A stretch of DNA of 64,000 bases from Spodoptera frugiperda. Lineage: Eukaryota; Arthropoda; Insecta; Lepidoptera; Noctuidae. A program made the position numbers and the translations under genes. This document shows, one piece after another, positions 47,262-56,780 of this stretch. Within the stretch, counting starts at the first letter, position 1. Each line of letters begins with the position of its first letter. The notes below the pieces were generated by a model, which was given only the letters and a program-made list of their open reading frames with translations, was not told where the DNA came from and did not search any database. Where the stretch lies: the NCBI RefSeq assembly GCF_023101765.2, contig NC_064214.1, forward strand, positions 11,352,001 through 11,416,000, in the 5' to 3' direction.

Positions 47262-49346
47262 ATGGAGTCAAAAAATAAAAATAAATTAAAACCACCAACT
47301 AATGAGGAGGAGAGGGCAAGTGAGCTCAGCTCGCTTGCTGTTGCTGGAGAGAGCCGGAGTGGCTCTGTTTTCCGTGGGCCCAAACGGGCCCTAAAATGGA
47401 GGGTGTCGAGCTCTGAGTCCGATTCTTCATCCACATCTGGCGCTTGCTCACTGCGCAGCGTGAGCTCGCAGCGCCCGAAAAGGGGGACGTTTAAACGTCC
47501 CAGGTTGGAGGAGGGTCGGGGGCCGTCCTCCAACGAGCAGGAAGCCCCAGCGCCTAAGATCCCTACGGCTTCGCGGGGCAGGGGTAAAAGAAAGGGCAGT
47601 GAGAGGCTGATACCCGCTACTCAGACTGAACCAACCGAAGCCGACTCCTCTGAAATGGAGGTGTCTGGCGGCGAGGGTTCAGTAGGTCAGAATGATGTTG
47701 GAACTGGCGAGGTTAGCCTTCGCAAGACGGTTATGGAGGCACTCCGGATGGTAGCTGGACAGAAATCCCAGAACGCCCGAAACGGAGTGCTGAGACATGC
47801 GAAGGCTACTATTATGAAGGCCGCTCGGCAAAACGGGGCGCCTTTAGCAGCAGGGCGGCAGATGACCGCCTTACAAAAGGAGCTGGGGGAGATGCGGCGG
47901 GAGATGGCCCGGTTGACAGCCTCCAATGCGGCTATGGAGGCCGAGCTTCGGTCGGCTAAGGCCGAGCTCGCTGCTGCTCGCGGAGGTCGAGGCCAGCCCT
48001 CACAGTCAGCGGAGGCTGACATGATCGGCCTGGTGCGGCGAGAAATGGCTGCGTTCCAGCAACGTTTTGACGTGCTGGAGAGCAGGATCCTCCGCCCCCC
48101 ACTTGCAACGAGTCAAGCACAAGCAGCCCCAAGAACTTTTGCAGCTGCAGCGGCGACCAATTCTGGTCAGTCAAGCCGCTCTGCTCAAGGCCAACCGCCC
48201 GTGAGAGAGGTGGTAGCCTCGCCAGCCCAGGCTCCGGCTGCACCGGCTGCCAAGGCGCCGATAGGTCGTAGGCGCAGGGGCACAGTGAATCAGCCGGCTG
48301 TTGCCCCAACCGGAGTAGAGCCTACCCTGGTCTCGGATTCTCCTGTTGATGGCGGCCAATGGCAAGTGGTTGGAGAGGCTAGGAAGGCCGCCAAAGAGGG
48401 ACGAAAGCGCCGCAAAAAGGAACAGCGGCAGCGGCGGCAGCAGCGGCGCAAGGAAAAGCGCGCTGCGGCAATGCTTGTCGCCCCTAAAACCGCGGCGGTA
48501 GTGATAACGCTACAGCCGGACGCGGTTGAAAGGGGCGTCACGTACGGCGACGTCCTCGCGAAACTGAAGGCGGCGGTAACTCCCGCGGAGTACGGGGCCC
48601 CAGACGGGTTTTCGATGAAAGTCACGGCGACTGGAGCCCGCCTACTGGAGGTCCCCGGTGCGGACAGCGGTCCATCCGCTGACGCTCTTGCCGAAAGGCT
48701 CAGGGCGTGTCTCGGGACGGACGAGGCTCGCGTGTCCAGGCCCACCAAGTGCCTAGACTTACGCATATTGGGCCTGGACGACTCCGTGACGGCTGAGGAG
48801 ATAGTAGCTGCTGTAGCCAGGACGGGAGGGTGCCTTGCAGACCAGGTGAAGGCAGGCACCATCCGTGCAGACAATTCGGGGCTACGAACGGTTGTCGTGA
48901 GCTGCCCCGTCTCAGCGGCTAAGAAAATAAAGGAGGGTCGAAGGCTCCTGGTGGGCTGGGTCTCGGCGCAGGTCAAACTGCTCGAGCCTCGGCCTATGAG
49001 GTGTTACCGTTGCCACGTGGGTCACCACGTGAGCGTTAAGTGCACCTCAGAGGTAGACCGCAGTGACTGCTGCTTCCGCTGCGGTCAGCCCGGTCACAGG
49101 GCCGGTTCGTGCTCCGCCCCGCTACACTGTCAAGCATGCGCGACAGTTGGTAAGCCGGCCAATCACCGGGCCGGGAGCAGAATCTGCTCCCCTCCTGCCA
49201 AAACCAGGAGCAAGGCTAGACCCTCCGCCACCGCCGTCGTTCCCGCCGCCGCCACTGCAGTAGCAACCGCTTCCCCTACTGCTGCTGTCGCCGCGGCCGC
49301 TGCCGGCTGTAATGCCGCCGAGGAGGTCGTGATGGATTGTCAATAG
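47262..49346 (+). CDS. R1-clade ORF1, gag-like nucleic-acid-binding protein
   Basis: A 694-residue protein from ATG 47262 (MESKNKNKLKPPTNEEE...) to TAG 49344-49346. It should coat the element RNA and help bring it to the target. The order is: a serine-rich, acidic/basic N-terminus; a coiled-coil-like stretch around residues 204-245 (LQKELGEMRREMARL); a very basic segment around 378-402 that may act as a nuclear signal; a conserved central region from about 410 (AAVVITLQPDAVERGVTYGD); then three zinc knuckles. The knuckles are C581-x2-C-x4-H-x4-C594, C604-x2-C-x4-H-x4-C617 and C623-x2-C-x8-H-x6-C642. An alanine-rich tail follows. Three CCHC knuckles are characteristic of ORF1 in the R1 clade. 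The stop codon lies inside the start of ORF2. The long minus-strand frames here are shadows. Confidence 0.95.
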   Translation: MESKNKNKLKPPTNEEERASELSSLAVAGESRSGSVFRGPKRALKWRVSSSESDSSSTSGACSLRSVSSQRPKRGTFKRPRLEEGRGPSSNEQEAPAPKIPTASRGRGKRKGSERLIPATQTEPTEADSSEMEVSGGEGSVGQNDVGTGEVSLRKTVMEALRMVAGQKSQNARNGVLRHAKATIMKAARQNGAPLAAGRQMTALQKELGEMRREMARLTASNAAMEAELRSAKAELAAARGGRGQPSQSAEADMIGLVRREMAAFQQRFDVLESRILRPPLATSQAQAAPRTFAAAAATNSGQSSRSAQGQPPVREVVASPAQAPAAPAAKAPIGRRRRGTVNQPAVAPTGVEPTLVSDSPVDGGQWQVVGEARKAAKEGRKRRKKEQRQRRQQRRKEKRAAAMLVAPKTAAVVITLQPDAVERGVTYGDVLAKLKAAVTPAEYGAPDGFSMKVTATGARLLEVPGADSGPSADALAERLRACLGTDEARVSRPTKCLDLRILGLDDSVTAEEIVAAVARTGGCLADQVKAGTIRADNSGLRTVVVSCPVSAAKKIKEGRRLLVGWVSAQVKLLEPRPMRCYRCHVGHHVSVKCTSEVDRSDCCFRCGQPGHRAGSCSAPLHCQACATVGKPANHRAGSRICSPPAKTRSKARPSATAVVPAAATAVATASPTAAVAAAAAGCNAAEEVVMDCQ

Positions 49347-52300
49347 TGACTCCATTACGCCTCCTCCAGGCGAACATCAACCACTGCGCTGCCGCTCAGG
49401 ACCTACTACTCCAGAGCATGGCGCAGTGGTCGATTAATATCGCCGTGGTCTCCGAGCCCTATTTCGTCCCGCCCAGGGATCACTGGGTGGCGGACTTGGA
49501 TGGCTCGGTGACCATCATCTCGTCGGCCGCCGCCGGTACCCCGACTCTTGAGGGTGCTCAAAGAGGCCGGGGTTGTGTCGCAGCACGGTTCGGAGAGATC
49601 GCTGTGGTGGGCGTGTATTTCTCTCCGAACCGAACTCTCGCCGAGTTCCACAACTCCCTGAGGGAGTTGGTTGACGTCGTCGTCGGGTTCCGTTCCCTCC
49701 CCGTGCTTGTCCTCGGGGACTTCAATGCCAAGAATCTGGCTTGGGGTTCCCGGATCACTGACACGCGGGGTAGGATGGTGGAAGACTGGGCTCTGGAGAC
49801 AGGCCTAGTCGTCCTGAACCGGGGTTCTGTCCCCACGTGTGTGCGGATGCAGGGTGAATCGGTTGTGGATATTTCGTTCGCGAGCCCCGCTCTGTCACCG
49901 CGTGTCGTCGACTGGTGTGTCATGGAGGAGGTGGAGACATATTCCGATCACCGGTACATCCGGTTCGATGTTTCCGCTGAGTCCGCGGACCCACCGGTCA
50001 GACAGGCCCCATGTGGCCCGCGTTGGGCGCTGAGGCAACTGGACCGGGAGCTATTCCTGGAAGCCGCCATCGTGCAGGCCTGGGTGATACCACCGGACAG
50101 GCCTGCCGACATTAACGAGGAGGCACGGTGGCTCCAGGACGCCATGTACAGGATTTGTGACGTGGCGATGCCCCGGGTCCGTCCAGGACAGCGGAAGCGC
50201 CAGATGTACTGGTGGTCGCAAGAGCTGGCCGCTCTGCGCAGTGCGTGTGTTGCTGCGCGACGCCAGTACACTAGGCACCGCAGGCTTCGTATCCGTCCAC
50301 CGGACGCGGAAGCTAGAGAGGCGGAGTTATATGAGGGGTACAAGGCGGCGAAAGACGCCCTAAAAACGGAAATCCGGCGGGCCAAAAACCAGGCCCGCCA
50401 GGAGATGCTGGAGACTCTGGACAGAGACCCGTGGGGACGCCCTTACCTAATGGTGCGTGACAAGCTCCGCACACAGGCTCCCCCGCTGACACAGAGTCTC
50501 CGGCCAGAGGTTGTAGAGGAGGTGGTCACCACCTTGTTCCCCCAATCACAGAGGGGCTACATCCCTCCGTGCATGACTCCGCCCCCTGCGGTGCCCGATG
50601 CGGGCCACAGCGACGACGACGATGACACAGCACCAGAAGTGACCGAGGCAGAGCTGAGAGTGGCGGTGCGCCGGATGGGCGCCAAGAACACCGCCCCGGG
50701 ACCCGACGGATTGCCTGGCAAGGCGTGGGTCCTGGCTTCGGAGACTCTCAGGCCTCGACTAATTGGTCTCTTCAGCGCATGCTTGGAGAGGGGCCAGTTC
50801 CCGCTATCATGGAAGGCGGGTAAACTGGTCCTTGTGAAGAAGCCGGGGCGCCCTGCGGACTCTCCGTCCGCGTACCGGCCCATCGTGCTACTCGACGAGG
50901 TGGGAAAACTGTTTGAAAGAATAATTTCAAACCGCCTCGTCGCGCACCTGACGGGAACAGGGCCGGACCTCGCGGACGGCCAGTTCGGCTTCCGCAGAGG
51001 GCGCTCCACGGTGGACGCCATCATGCGCGTGAGGGACCTTACGACGGGGTCTGCAGTATCCAGGGGTAAGGTCGTCGTGGCGGTGTCTTTGGACATCGCC
51101 AACGCCTTCAACTCTCTGCCCTGGAGCTGCATTTTGGAGGCACTACGGTATCATCGGGTGCCTACCTATCTCCGTCGTATAGTCGAGGCTTATCTGACGG
51201 ACAGATCCGTCATCTACCCCGGTCACCGAGGTGAGTGGAACCGGCGAGAGATGTCGCGCGGTGTTCCACAGGGATCGGTCCTGGGACCGCTCCTGTGGAA
51301 CATAGGCTACGACTGGGTGCTGCGCACCGACCTCCCGAGCGGCGTCAGCGTGGTTTGCTACGCTGACGATACGCTAGTACTAGCACACGGGAGGTCGCAC
51401 CAGGTGGCGGCCGACTTGATGACGAGAGCGGTTGCGATAGTCGTTGCAAGGATCCGGCAGCTGGGACTCGAGGTGGCACTTCATAAGTCCGAGGCCATGT
51501 GTTTTTATGGCCGCGGGAATGCGCCACCTCCGGGTGGGTTCCAGATCATGGCAGGAGGGGTTTCCATCGGCATCGAGGTGACGATAAAGTACCTGGGACT
51601 CGTCCTCGACAGTCGGTGGAAATTCGAGGAACATTTCCGACGTTTGGCTCCCAAGTTGGAACGAACGGGGGCTGCTCTAAAGCGGCTCCTACCCAACCTC
51701 GGGGGACCAAACGCCTCCTGCCGGAGGTTGTACGCGGGGATTGTGCGGTCCATGGCCCTCTATGGGGCCCCGGTGTGGGCACCAAATTTAAGGCGACGAC
51801 CAGCTCGCGCGCTGGTTTCATCCCAGAGGGTCATGGCCATTCGGATGATCCGTGGGTACCGCACGATCTCCGGGGAGGCGGCTAACCTCCTTGCCGGATT
51901 ACCGCCGTGGGATCTGGAGGCGAAAGTTCTCGCGGACGTATATAGGTTACGTGCGGAGGCGCATCGCCGGGGCGAAACTCCGCTGCCGCGTCAGATCAGT
52001 GCGTGGCGGGATGAGCTCCGGCGGGATCTCATGGCGGAATGGAAGCAACGACTGTCGCAACCGAGGGCTGGGCTCGCTGTTATAGCAGCGGTAAGTCCCC
52101 TCTTTGAGGAGTGGCTAGAGAGGCGTCACGGCGTCCTCACCTACCGCCTGACGCAGGTGCTTACCGGACACGGAAGTTTCGGTAGGTACCTGTTTCGGAT
52201 TCGGCGGGAGGAAACGCCCGGGTGTCGGCATTGCGTGGATCACCCGGAGGACACGGTGGAGCATACAGTAGCGGTGTGCCCTGCATGGGCTGAGCACCGC

Positions 52301-52528
52301 CGTGTCCTCAGGGATGTGATCAGCGACGGTGACCTCTCGCGTCCGGCTTTGGTTCAGGCCATGGTACGGAGCGAGGGGGAATGGGACGCCGTCTCCTCCT
52401 TCTGCGAAGCAGTCATGCTAGCTAAGGAGGAGGCGGAGCGCGTGAGGGAACGATCCTCCTCACGCCCCAGCCGCCGCAGAAGACACTCCGGGCGTCGGGG
52501 ATCGCGTGACGATCTCCGGCCACCGTAA
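49337..52528 (+). CDS. R1-clade ORF2, endonuclease and reverse transcriptase
   Basis: An open frame of 1063 codons (numbering from TTG 49337). It nicks target DNA and copies the element RNA from the nick. The AP endonuclease, residues about 5-215, shows QANINHC (11-17), E40 in VVSEPY, GDFNAKNLAWGS (127-138) and SDHRYI (203-208). The reverse transcriptase shows APGPDGLP (453-460), AYRPIVLLDEVGKLFERI (512-529) and GQFGFRRGRSTVDAI (548-562). Its catalytic D586 lies in SLDIANAF, followed by GVPQGSVLGPLLWN (642-655), YADD with D677 and D678, and KYLGLVLD (751-758). A C-terminal zinc finger C963-x2-C966-x9-H976-x4-C981 follows, then a basic tail. No in-frame ATG precedes residue 28, although the endonuclease fold begins near residue 7; initiation is therefore probably coupled to ORF1 termination. 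All catalytic residues checked are present. Confidence 0.96.
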   Translation: MSIVTPLRLLQANINHCAAAQDLLLQSMAQWSINIAVVSEPYFVPPRDHWVADLDGSVTIISSAAAGTPTLEGAQRGRGCVAARFGEIAVVGVYFSPNRTLAEFHNSLRELVDVVVGFRSLPVLVLGDFNAKNLAWGSRITDTRGRMVEDWALETGLVVLNRGSVPTCVRMQGESVVDISFASPALSPRVVDWCVMEEVETYSDHRYIRFDVSAESADPPVRQAPCGPRWALRQLDRELFLEAAIVQAWVIPPDRPADINEEARWLQDAMYRICDVAMPRVRPGQRKRQMYWWSQELAALRSACVAARRQYTRHRRLRIRPPDAEAREAELYEGYKAAKDALKTEIRRAKNQARQEMLETLDRDPWGRPYLMVRDKLRTQAPPLTQSLRPEVVEEVVTTLFPQSQRGYIPPCMTPPPAVPDAGHSDDDDDTAPEVTEAELRVAVRRMGAKNTAPGPDGLPGKAWVLASETLRPRLIGLFSACLERGQFPLSWKAGKLVLVKKPGRPADSPSAYRPIVLLDEVGKLFERIISNRLVAHLTGTGPDLADGQFGFRRGRSTVDAIMRVRDLTTGSAVSRGKVVVAVSLDIANAFNSLPWSCILEALRYHRVPTYLRRIVEAYLTDRSVIYPGHRGEWNRREMSRGVPQGSVLGPLLWNIGYDWVLRTDLPSGVSVVCYADDTLVLAHGRSHQVAADLMTRAVAIVVARIRQLGLEVALHKSEAMCFYGRGNAPPPGGFQIMAGGVSIGIEVTIKYLGLVLDSRWKFEEHFRRLAPKLERTGAALKRLLPNLGGPNASCRRLYAGIVRSMALYGAPVWAPNLRRRPARALVSSQRVMAIRMIRGYRTISGEAANLLAGLPPWDLEAKVLADVYRLRAEAHRRGETPLPRQISAWRDELRRDLMAEWKQRLSQPRAGLAVIAAVSPLFEEWLERRHGVLTYRLTQVLTGHGSFGRYLFRIRREETPGCRHCVDHPEDTVEHTVAVCPAWAEHRRVLRDVISDGDLSRPALVQAMVRSEGEWDAVSSFCEAVMLAKEEAERVRERSSSRPSRRRRHSGRRGSRDDLRPP

Positions 52529-52807
52529 GTGCGGGTCTGCGGACGGCGAGTAAGGGTAGCTCGCCGCCCGACCACAACCAGACCCGTGCGTACGGCGCGT
52601 CGCGTTCCGCGCGCGCCTCAAAGAGCCAGACCACCACAGATGGGGCCCAGTTGGGCTGATGCCTGATCCGGAGCTGCGGACAACGTAAAAGGTTACCGGG
52701 GCTCCGGCTCAAAGCAGGAGAAGGAACGGGGTGGTTTTTAGTCAGTAAGAGTCTGACACTCCCTCCCGCCTCACCCAAGGCGGGAGAAGTCATTGGATGA
52801 TTTTCCA

Positions 52808-52838
<31 letters not shown>
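52529..52838 (+). other. LINE 3' UTR, tail hairpin and poly(A)
   Basis: The last 140 bp (from about 52675) are shared with at least four short copies in this window. They include GTCAG and CTGAC arms at 52741-52757. They also include a 9-bp hairpin, CTCCCGCCT (52763-52771) with AGGCGGGAG (52778-52786). Twenty-six A residues (52813-52838) finish the element. In related LINEs the enzyme recognises the RNA 3' end, which is the likely role here. Confidence 0.9.
52763..52786 (+). ncRNA. Putative reverse-transcriptase recognition hairpin
   Basis: A 9-bp stem with a 6-base loop in the element RNA. At 13485-13507 pair 3 is A-T instead of C-G, with pair 4 a T-G wobble. At 24293-24315 pair 4 is T-A instead of C-G. 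Paired changes that keep the stem suggest selection on the RNA fold. Confidence 0.6.
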
Positions 52839-52850
52839 GTGTTAAAGCTT
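52839..52850 (+). repeat. Right target-site duplication of the LINE
   Basis: GTGTTAAAGCTT, exact copy of 46649-46660. Confidence 0.95.
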
Positions 52851-53673
52851 AAACCTGAAATAGCCTACTGTAGTGGTGGGAAATTGTCAACTGTTGGGAA
52901 GTCAATTTAGTTCGTTAGGAGTTCCTGGAAGGTCTATTTTATCAATTTCAGAGTAAAGGCTGATATAGAAATAGTTTCTCAAGTTGAGAAAGTTTATCGA
53001 ATAATTTTATTGTATTTTGTTTTTGGTCCTGCAAAGAATACAGAGCAGAAGACAAATGTCATTTTATTTGTGCTTTGTTTATTATTTCTTATATCAGAAG
53101 TATTCTTAAGTATGTTTAAGGACTTAACGACAACATTATACTGGGTGTAAACGGAACGCTCCCAAACGCTCCAAACAGATAGGTAACAGGATGTTAAAAA
53201 ATTAGAGAATGGAGTAAATGAATTTTATTTCAAAAACATGAATTCAATGTTTATTTTAACCTATAAATCAAATGATGGACGTATATGTTATAAAAATATA
53301 ACACATTCTATACAACATACTTAACAATCTGCAGTCCAAAAAGTAGAGAAAACTTAAACACCAGTACAATATTATTGTTTTATTAATTCCAAAACATAAG
53401 CTTACATGTTTATACTCATATAATCCATGCACAAACAAACCGTGTTAAACTAATTTAGCTCTGTGAAAAATAATCCTAATAATCTAACCACAATTCACGC
53501 CAACACGTTGCCAGAAAACTAGGACAACGGAATTTATTTAATTACACATTTAGGACAAAATGTACATTCCTGTTTTGGTCACTAAATGTTTAAACTCGAC
53601 CAAATTGTGATAAATTATCTTTGTACTAAGTTAATACCTGAAGCAAGGTTATGTTGTTTGAAATTTCAAAAGA
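52851..53673. other. Intergenic, nothing recognised
   Basis: No supported feature. Confidence 0.45.
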
Positions 53674-53890
53674 TTATTGTAACTTTCGTGGGACATACTA
53701 AATTAATTATTTCGTTATCAGCTGAACGTAACTGATTGACGAGGAACTCGACTAGTTTTAAGCTATGCTAGAGACTCATTTCCATGAGCAGCACTCCACG
53801 ATACGCGACGCGGGGATTGTCATGGAATACTGCACATACGGTATAATGCGTCAAACACTTACGTGAGTAAGCCGATAACATAATAATTAA
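53674..53890. mobile_element. Foldback element, copy 4
   Basis: Left end TTATTGTAACTTTCGTGGGA, then arm GACGAGGAACTCGACTAG. The centre CATGAGCAGCACTCCACGAT is in the opposite orientation to copy 1. The right arm is TTACGTGAGTAAGCCGATAA, then CATAATAATTAA. The outer extension is on the left only. Confidence 0.8.
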
Positions 53891-54116
53891 TCATTATACA
53901 GCTCCGAATAATATATCAAATTTGATTGTGATATGAAGCCCAAATTATTTTTAGGTGTATTTACGAGATCAATGCTTATACCTAAATATGCTAGGTAAGG
54001 TGTGCTATGTATATGACTAAACAATGTCTAACTAAACAACTCGAACAATAGTTACTAGTTGTTTTAAACTATGCAACCATAAATAGAAGAGGATCAATAT
54101 TTCAGTCAAAGTTTAG

Positions 54117-54260
54117 AGTGCTTTTCCACCAGAGATGTGCTATGCTACGTTGCTGTGGATGCGTTTCAGTTTTTATAATAATCTATACACTAGTGTAAAG
54201 GGACTCAGTTAAGCTATGTTTCTTATATGGATAAATGCGTTCTATGAGTGGCTTCCCTAC
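54117..54260 (+). mobile_element. MITE Q, copy 2
   Basis: AGTGCTTTTCCACCAGAGAT, GTGCTATGCTACGTTGCTG, GGACTCAGTTAAGCTATG and TGCGTTCTATGAGTGGCTTC match the 33727 copy and extend beyond it. The inverted arm on the right is mostly lost. Confidence 0.6.
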
Positions 54261-54958
54261 TATCGATTCATCCATTAATCGAACTTTAATATTTACCGTA
54301 AAACTGAAACTGAAGCAACTTGTAAAATGGCAAATAACAAATTCACTGCAATCATCAAAAAACTAATTCAATTTTAAACTAGTCTAAAAACTAACTTTAA
54401 ATATCCCACTTCAAAAACGACCCTATAATATCCATAAATCTGAAGCATAAAGAATGCTTTTACCGGTATTCCTGGCTAAAAACCTGAAATATTACATGCA
54501 TTCGACGCTGAAAATCCAGGGACTATGTTTTCAGTAAAGTTTCAGTAAATAACTCTATGAATATTCATAGTTCCCGTATCATTGAAGTGGACCAGATAAC
54601 GGTTCAAATGTAGCTGCATATGGATAGTTTTAATTTAAAATGGTATCATAAAATTTCGAAATGTAAATGGTTGAAATTAAATTTTATATTTTTTGGTAGT
54701 ATTAACGAAATGTTGCAGTTTTATCGAGTTTAACAGAGGAACTTTGTTTGATTCAATCTGTTTTTATATTTTTCTCTTCTCTTTATTGGACAGAATAAAA
54801 TGTCAATATTAAAAAGAATAAGAAAAAGAATTAATATCTCAGGAATCAGTCAGTTAGAATGGATTTTTAGATTAAAAAAATCTTAGCAATAGCACACATA
54901 CATTACATTATTTGCTGAAAATCTCTGAGTACTAAAAAACGTGATATTATATCTTATA
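54261..54958. other. Intergenic, nothing recognised
   Basis: No supported feature. Confidence 0.45.
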
Positions 54959-55140
54959 CTAGCTCCTACCAATGGCATCGCCAGCCTTCTCGTGGGATAA
55001 AAATGGGTGGGTATCCTATCACTCAAGTCAGGTGATACCCTGTCTGTATACAAAATTTTATCAAAATCGTTCAGTAGTTTCGCCATGATTGACGGAGACA
55101 AACATCTAAACAAAGAAACTTTCACACTTATAATATTAAT
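54959..55140 (-). mobile_element. CTAG-ended dispersed repeat, Helitron-like
   Basis: Read on the minus strand it starts near ATTATAAGTGTGAAAGTTTC and includes GAAACTACTGAACGATTTTG. It ends GGTAGGAGCTAG directly before T. The 89-codon minus-strand frame over it is not a gene. Confidence 0.6.
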
Positions 55141-55547
55141 GTGATAAAACAAAGAATACTATTCTTTCAAGATGACTGGAAGTACATATCTTAACTATAA
55201 TCGATGCATCATAAAAAGGAACTTTAGAACCCATTCAAAATGCTATTAAATTCAAAGACCTAAACTGAAACGACTCACAAAAGTCTAACTCTTTTACAAA
55301 TCCTTTGCAGTTAGCACCAAATCATTTGATATCTCCTACACTATCACCGTAAAATGCTAGTAAAGTTTTTATGGTATTAAACTAGTCATATATCATAAAG
55401 TATGACTCATCGATTAAGATTAAAGTTTAAAGGGTTAAAGGTGATGCACACACTTAAAATTATTTTAAGAGAAAACCTTCTTTTTATATTTTTCGTTGCA
55501 TTAATTTTAGCAGTTAATGTAACTGTAAAGTAGTCGTAAACGATAAC
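55141..55547. other. Intergenic, nothing recognised
   Basis: No supported feature. Confidence 0.45.
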
Positions 55548-56310
55548 TAGGGTAAAGTACCCAATTATCAGCACTTTAAGAGTTAGTCCTAATTTAAGCC
55601 AATTTATTATTGTGAAAAAAAGGCTTTTGTTCGTTAAGGCAAATTTTATAGTTATAATATTTAATAACGAAGACGATAATAAAAGAAAAACATGATTGAC
55701 CTCTATCCAAGATTATTTAGACAAGTAAGAATAAAAATTGGGTCTGTCACCATTTACTGGCACCATCTCCACCAATTACTAGCATAGAGCAACCCAATTA
55801 TCAGCACCTAACTATCACTGTTAGAAATTGCATTAAAAAAAATTAGTTACATTATTAAAATCTGTTTTTAATTATTTTTTATATAGTTAGTAAGTTGGTA
55901 ACAAAACAATTACAGATAATCTAATAATACTTTTATCTGTATAAGTCGAGCAAAAAAAGCGTCACGGCCGTACCATCCTTTTCTCGAAACCATTCAGGCC
56001 AATTTCGACCGCATATAACTTCGTTGTAGATAAAACAAGAAGCCTGAATTTTCAGATACTAAGCAGGCATTTTACAAAAATGGTATATTTGAATTTTCAT
56101 TCAATTTTTACCATAAATTTAAGAATTATAACACGTCAAAGTTTCGAAATTTTGTCACTGACTGACAGATCATCAAAAGTATAAGGCACTTCTAACAGAC
56201 ATAGAAGCTTAAAATTTTTGCATAAAATTAGTATTTAGTACCTACCTCAAGGGAAAAATCAAATATTTTGTAAATTTGGTCCAGTTTTCTAGAAAAATCA
56301 ACTGAATCAA

Positions 56311-56432
56311 TAACCTTGTAATCCTAAATGTATGGGATTAGAAAGTTATTGATACAGTTACAATTTCATCACACCAATAACTTTGTAAACCCATATAAAT
56401 GTATGAGATTACAAAATTATTGATGCAGTTAC
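56311..56432 (+). repeat. Tandem pair of about 60-bp hairpin units
   Basis: CAATAACCTTGTAATCC... to TTATTGATACAGTTACA is repeated as CCAATAACTTTGTAAACCC... to TTATTGATGCAGTTACA. Each unit folds back on itself through the ATAAC and GTTAT ends. Confidence 0.65.
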
Positions 56433-56780
56433 ATTTTATTGTTTAATGGAATAATTGAATCTATAAAAAAAGTGAGATACCATCAAAAACATTCTGTAAA
56501 AAAATCTAAGTCTCGCACCTCATCAGTTTATGTACCGTAAAAAAATATGAGATCCATGTAATACCAAGTCGGTTATTTTATTAAGTCCCTACTTAGGCGA
56601 CCTTCTGTCTTAAGTTATAAAGTAAATTGTTATGATATCAATATTACATTAATTTTACGTTTTAAATAGAATAGATTGACTTAGCCATCGCATGAAAACA
56701 CAAGTATACTTTACTTAGGTACTTTTCTTGACATTTCTTGTATTAAATTGTTTATTTTTAATCTATTTCATGACAACGAA

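Larger units (their letters stand above)
46661..52838 (+). mobile_element. Full-length R1-clade non-LTR retrotransposon
   Basis: A 6.18-kb element begins GGGGTGCGGCGCCAGAAG and ends in 26 A residues. It is bracketed by a perfect 12-bp duplication. It has a 0.6-kb 5' UTR, two open frames overlapping by 10 bases, and a 284-bp 3' UTR before the A run. Both frames are unbroken, the duplication has no mismatch and the A tail is long, so the insertion is recent and possibly still competent. It is strongly GC-rich in an AT-rich region. The endonuclease type (APE), zinc-knuckle gag and C-terminal CCHC place it with the R1, TRAS and SART elements. Unlike those, it sits in ordinary intergenic DNA rather than in 28S rDNA or telomeric repeats. 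Confidence 0.97.

Noticed and set aside
48290..48976. 228-codon minus-strand open frame
   Set aside because: Lies wholly inside ORF1 of the LINE; a shadow frame produced by GC-rich codons.
50557..51132. 191-codon minus-strand open frame
   Set aside because: Antisense to the reverse transcriptase domain; no independent coding evidence.
46649..52850. LINE insertion as a telomere- or rDNA-specific R1/TRAS/SART element
   Set aside because: Flanks show neither TTAGG repeats nor 28S rDNA; the target is ordinary AT-rich sequence.
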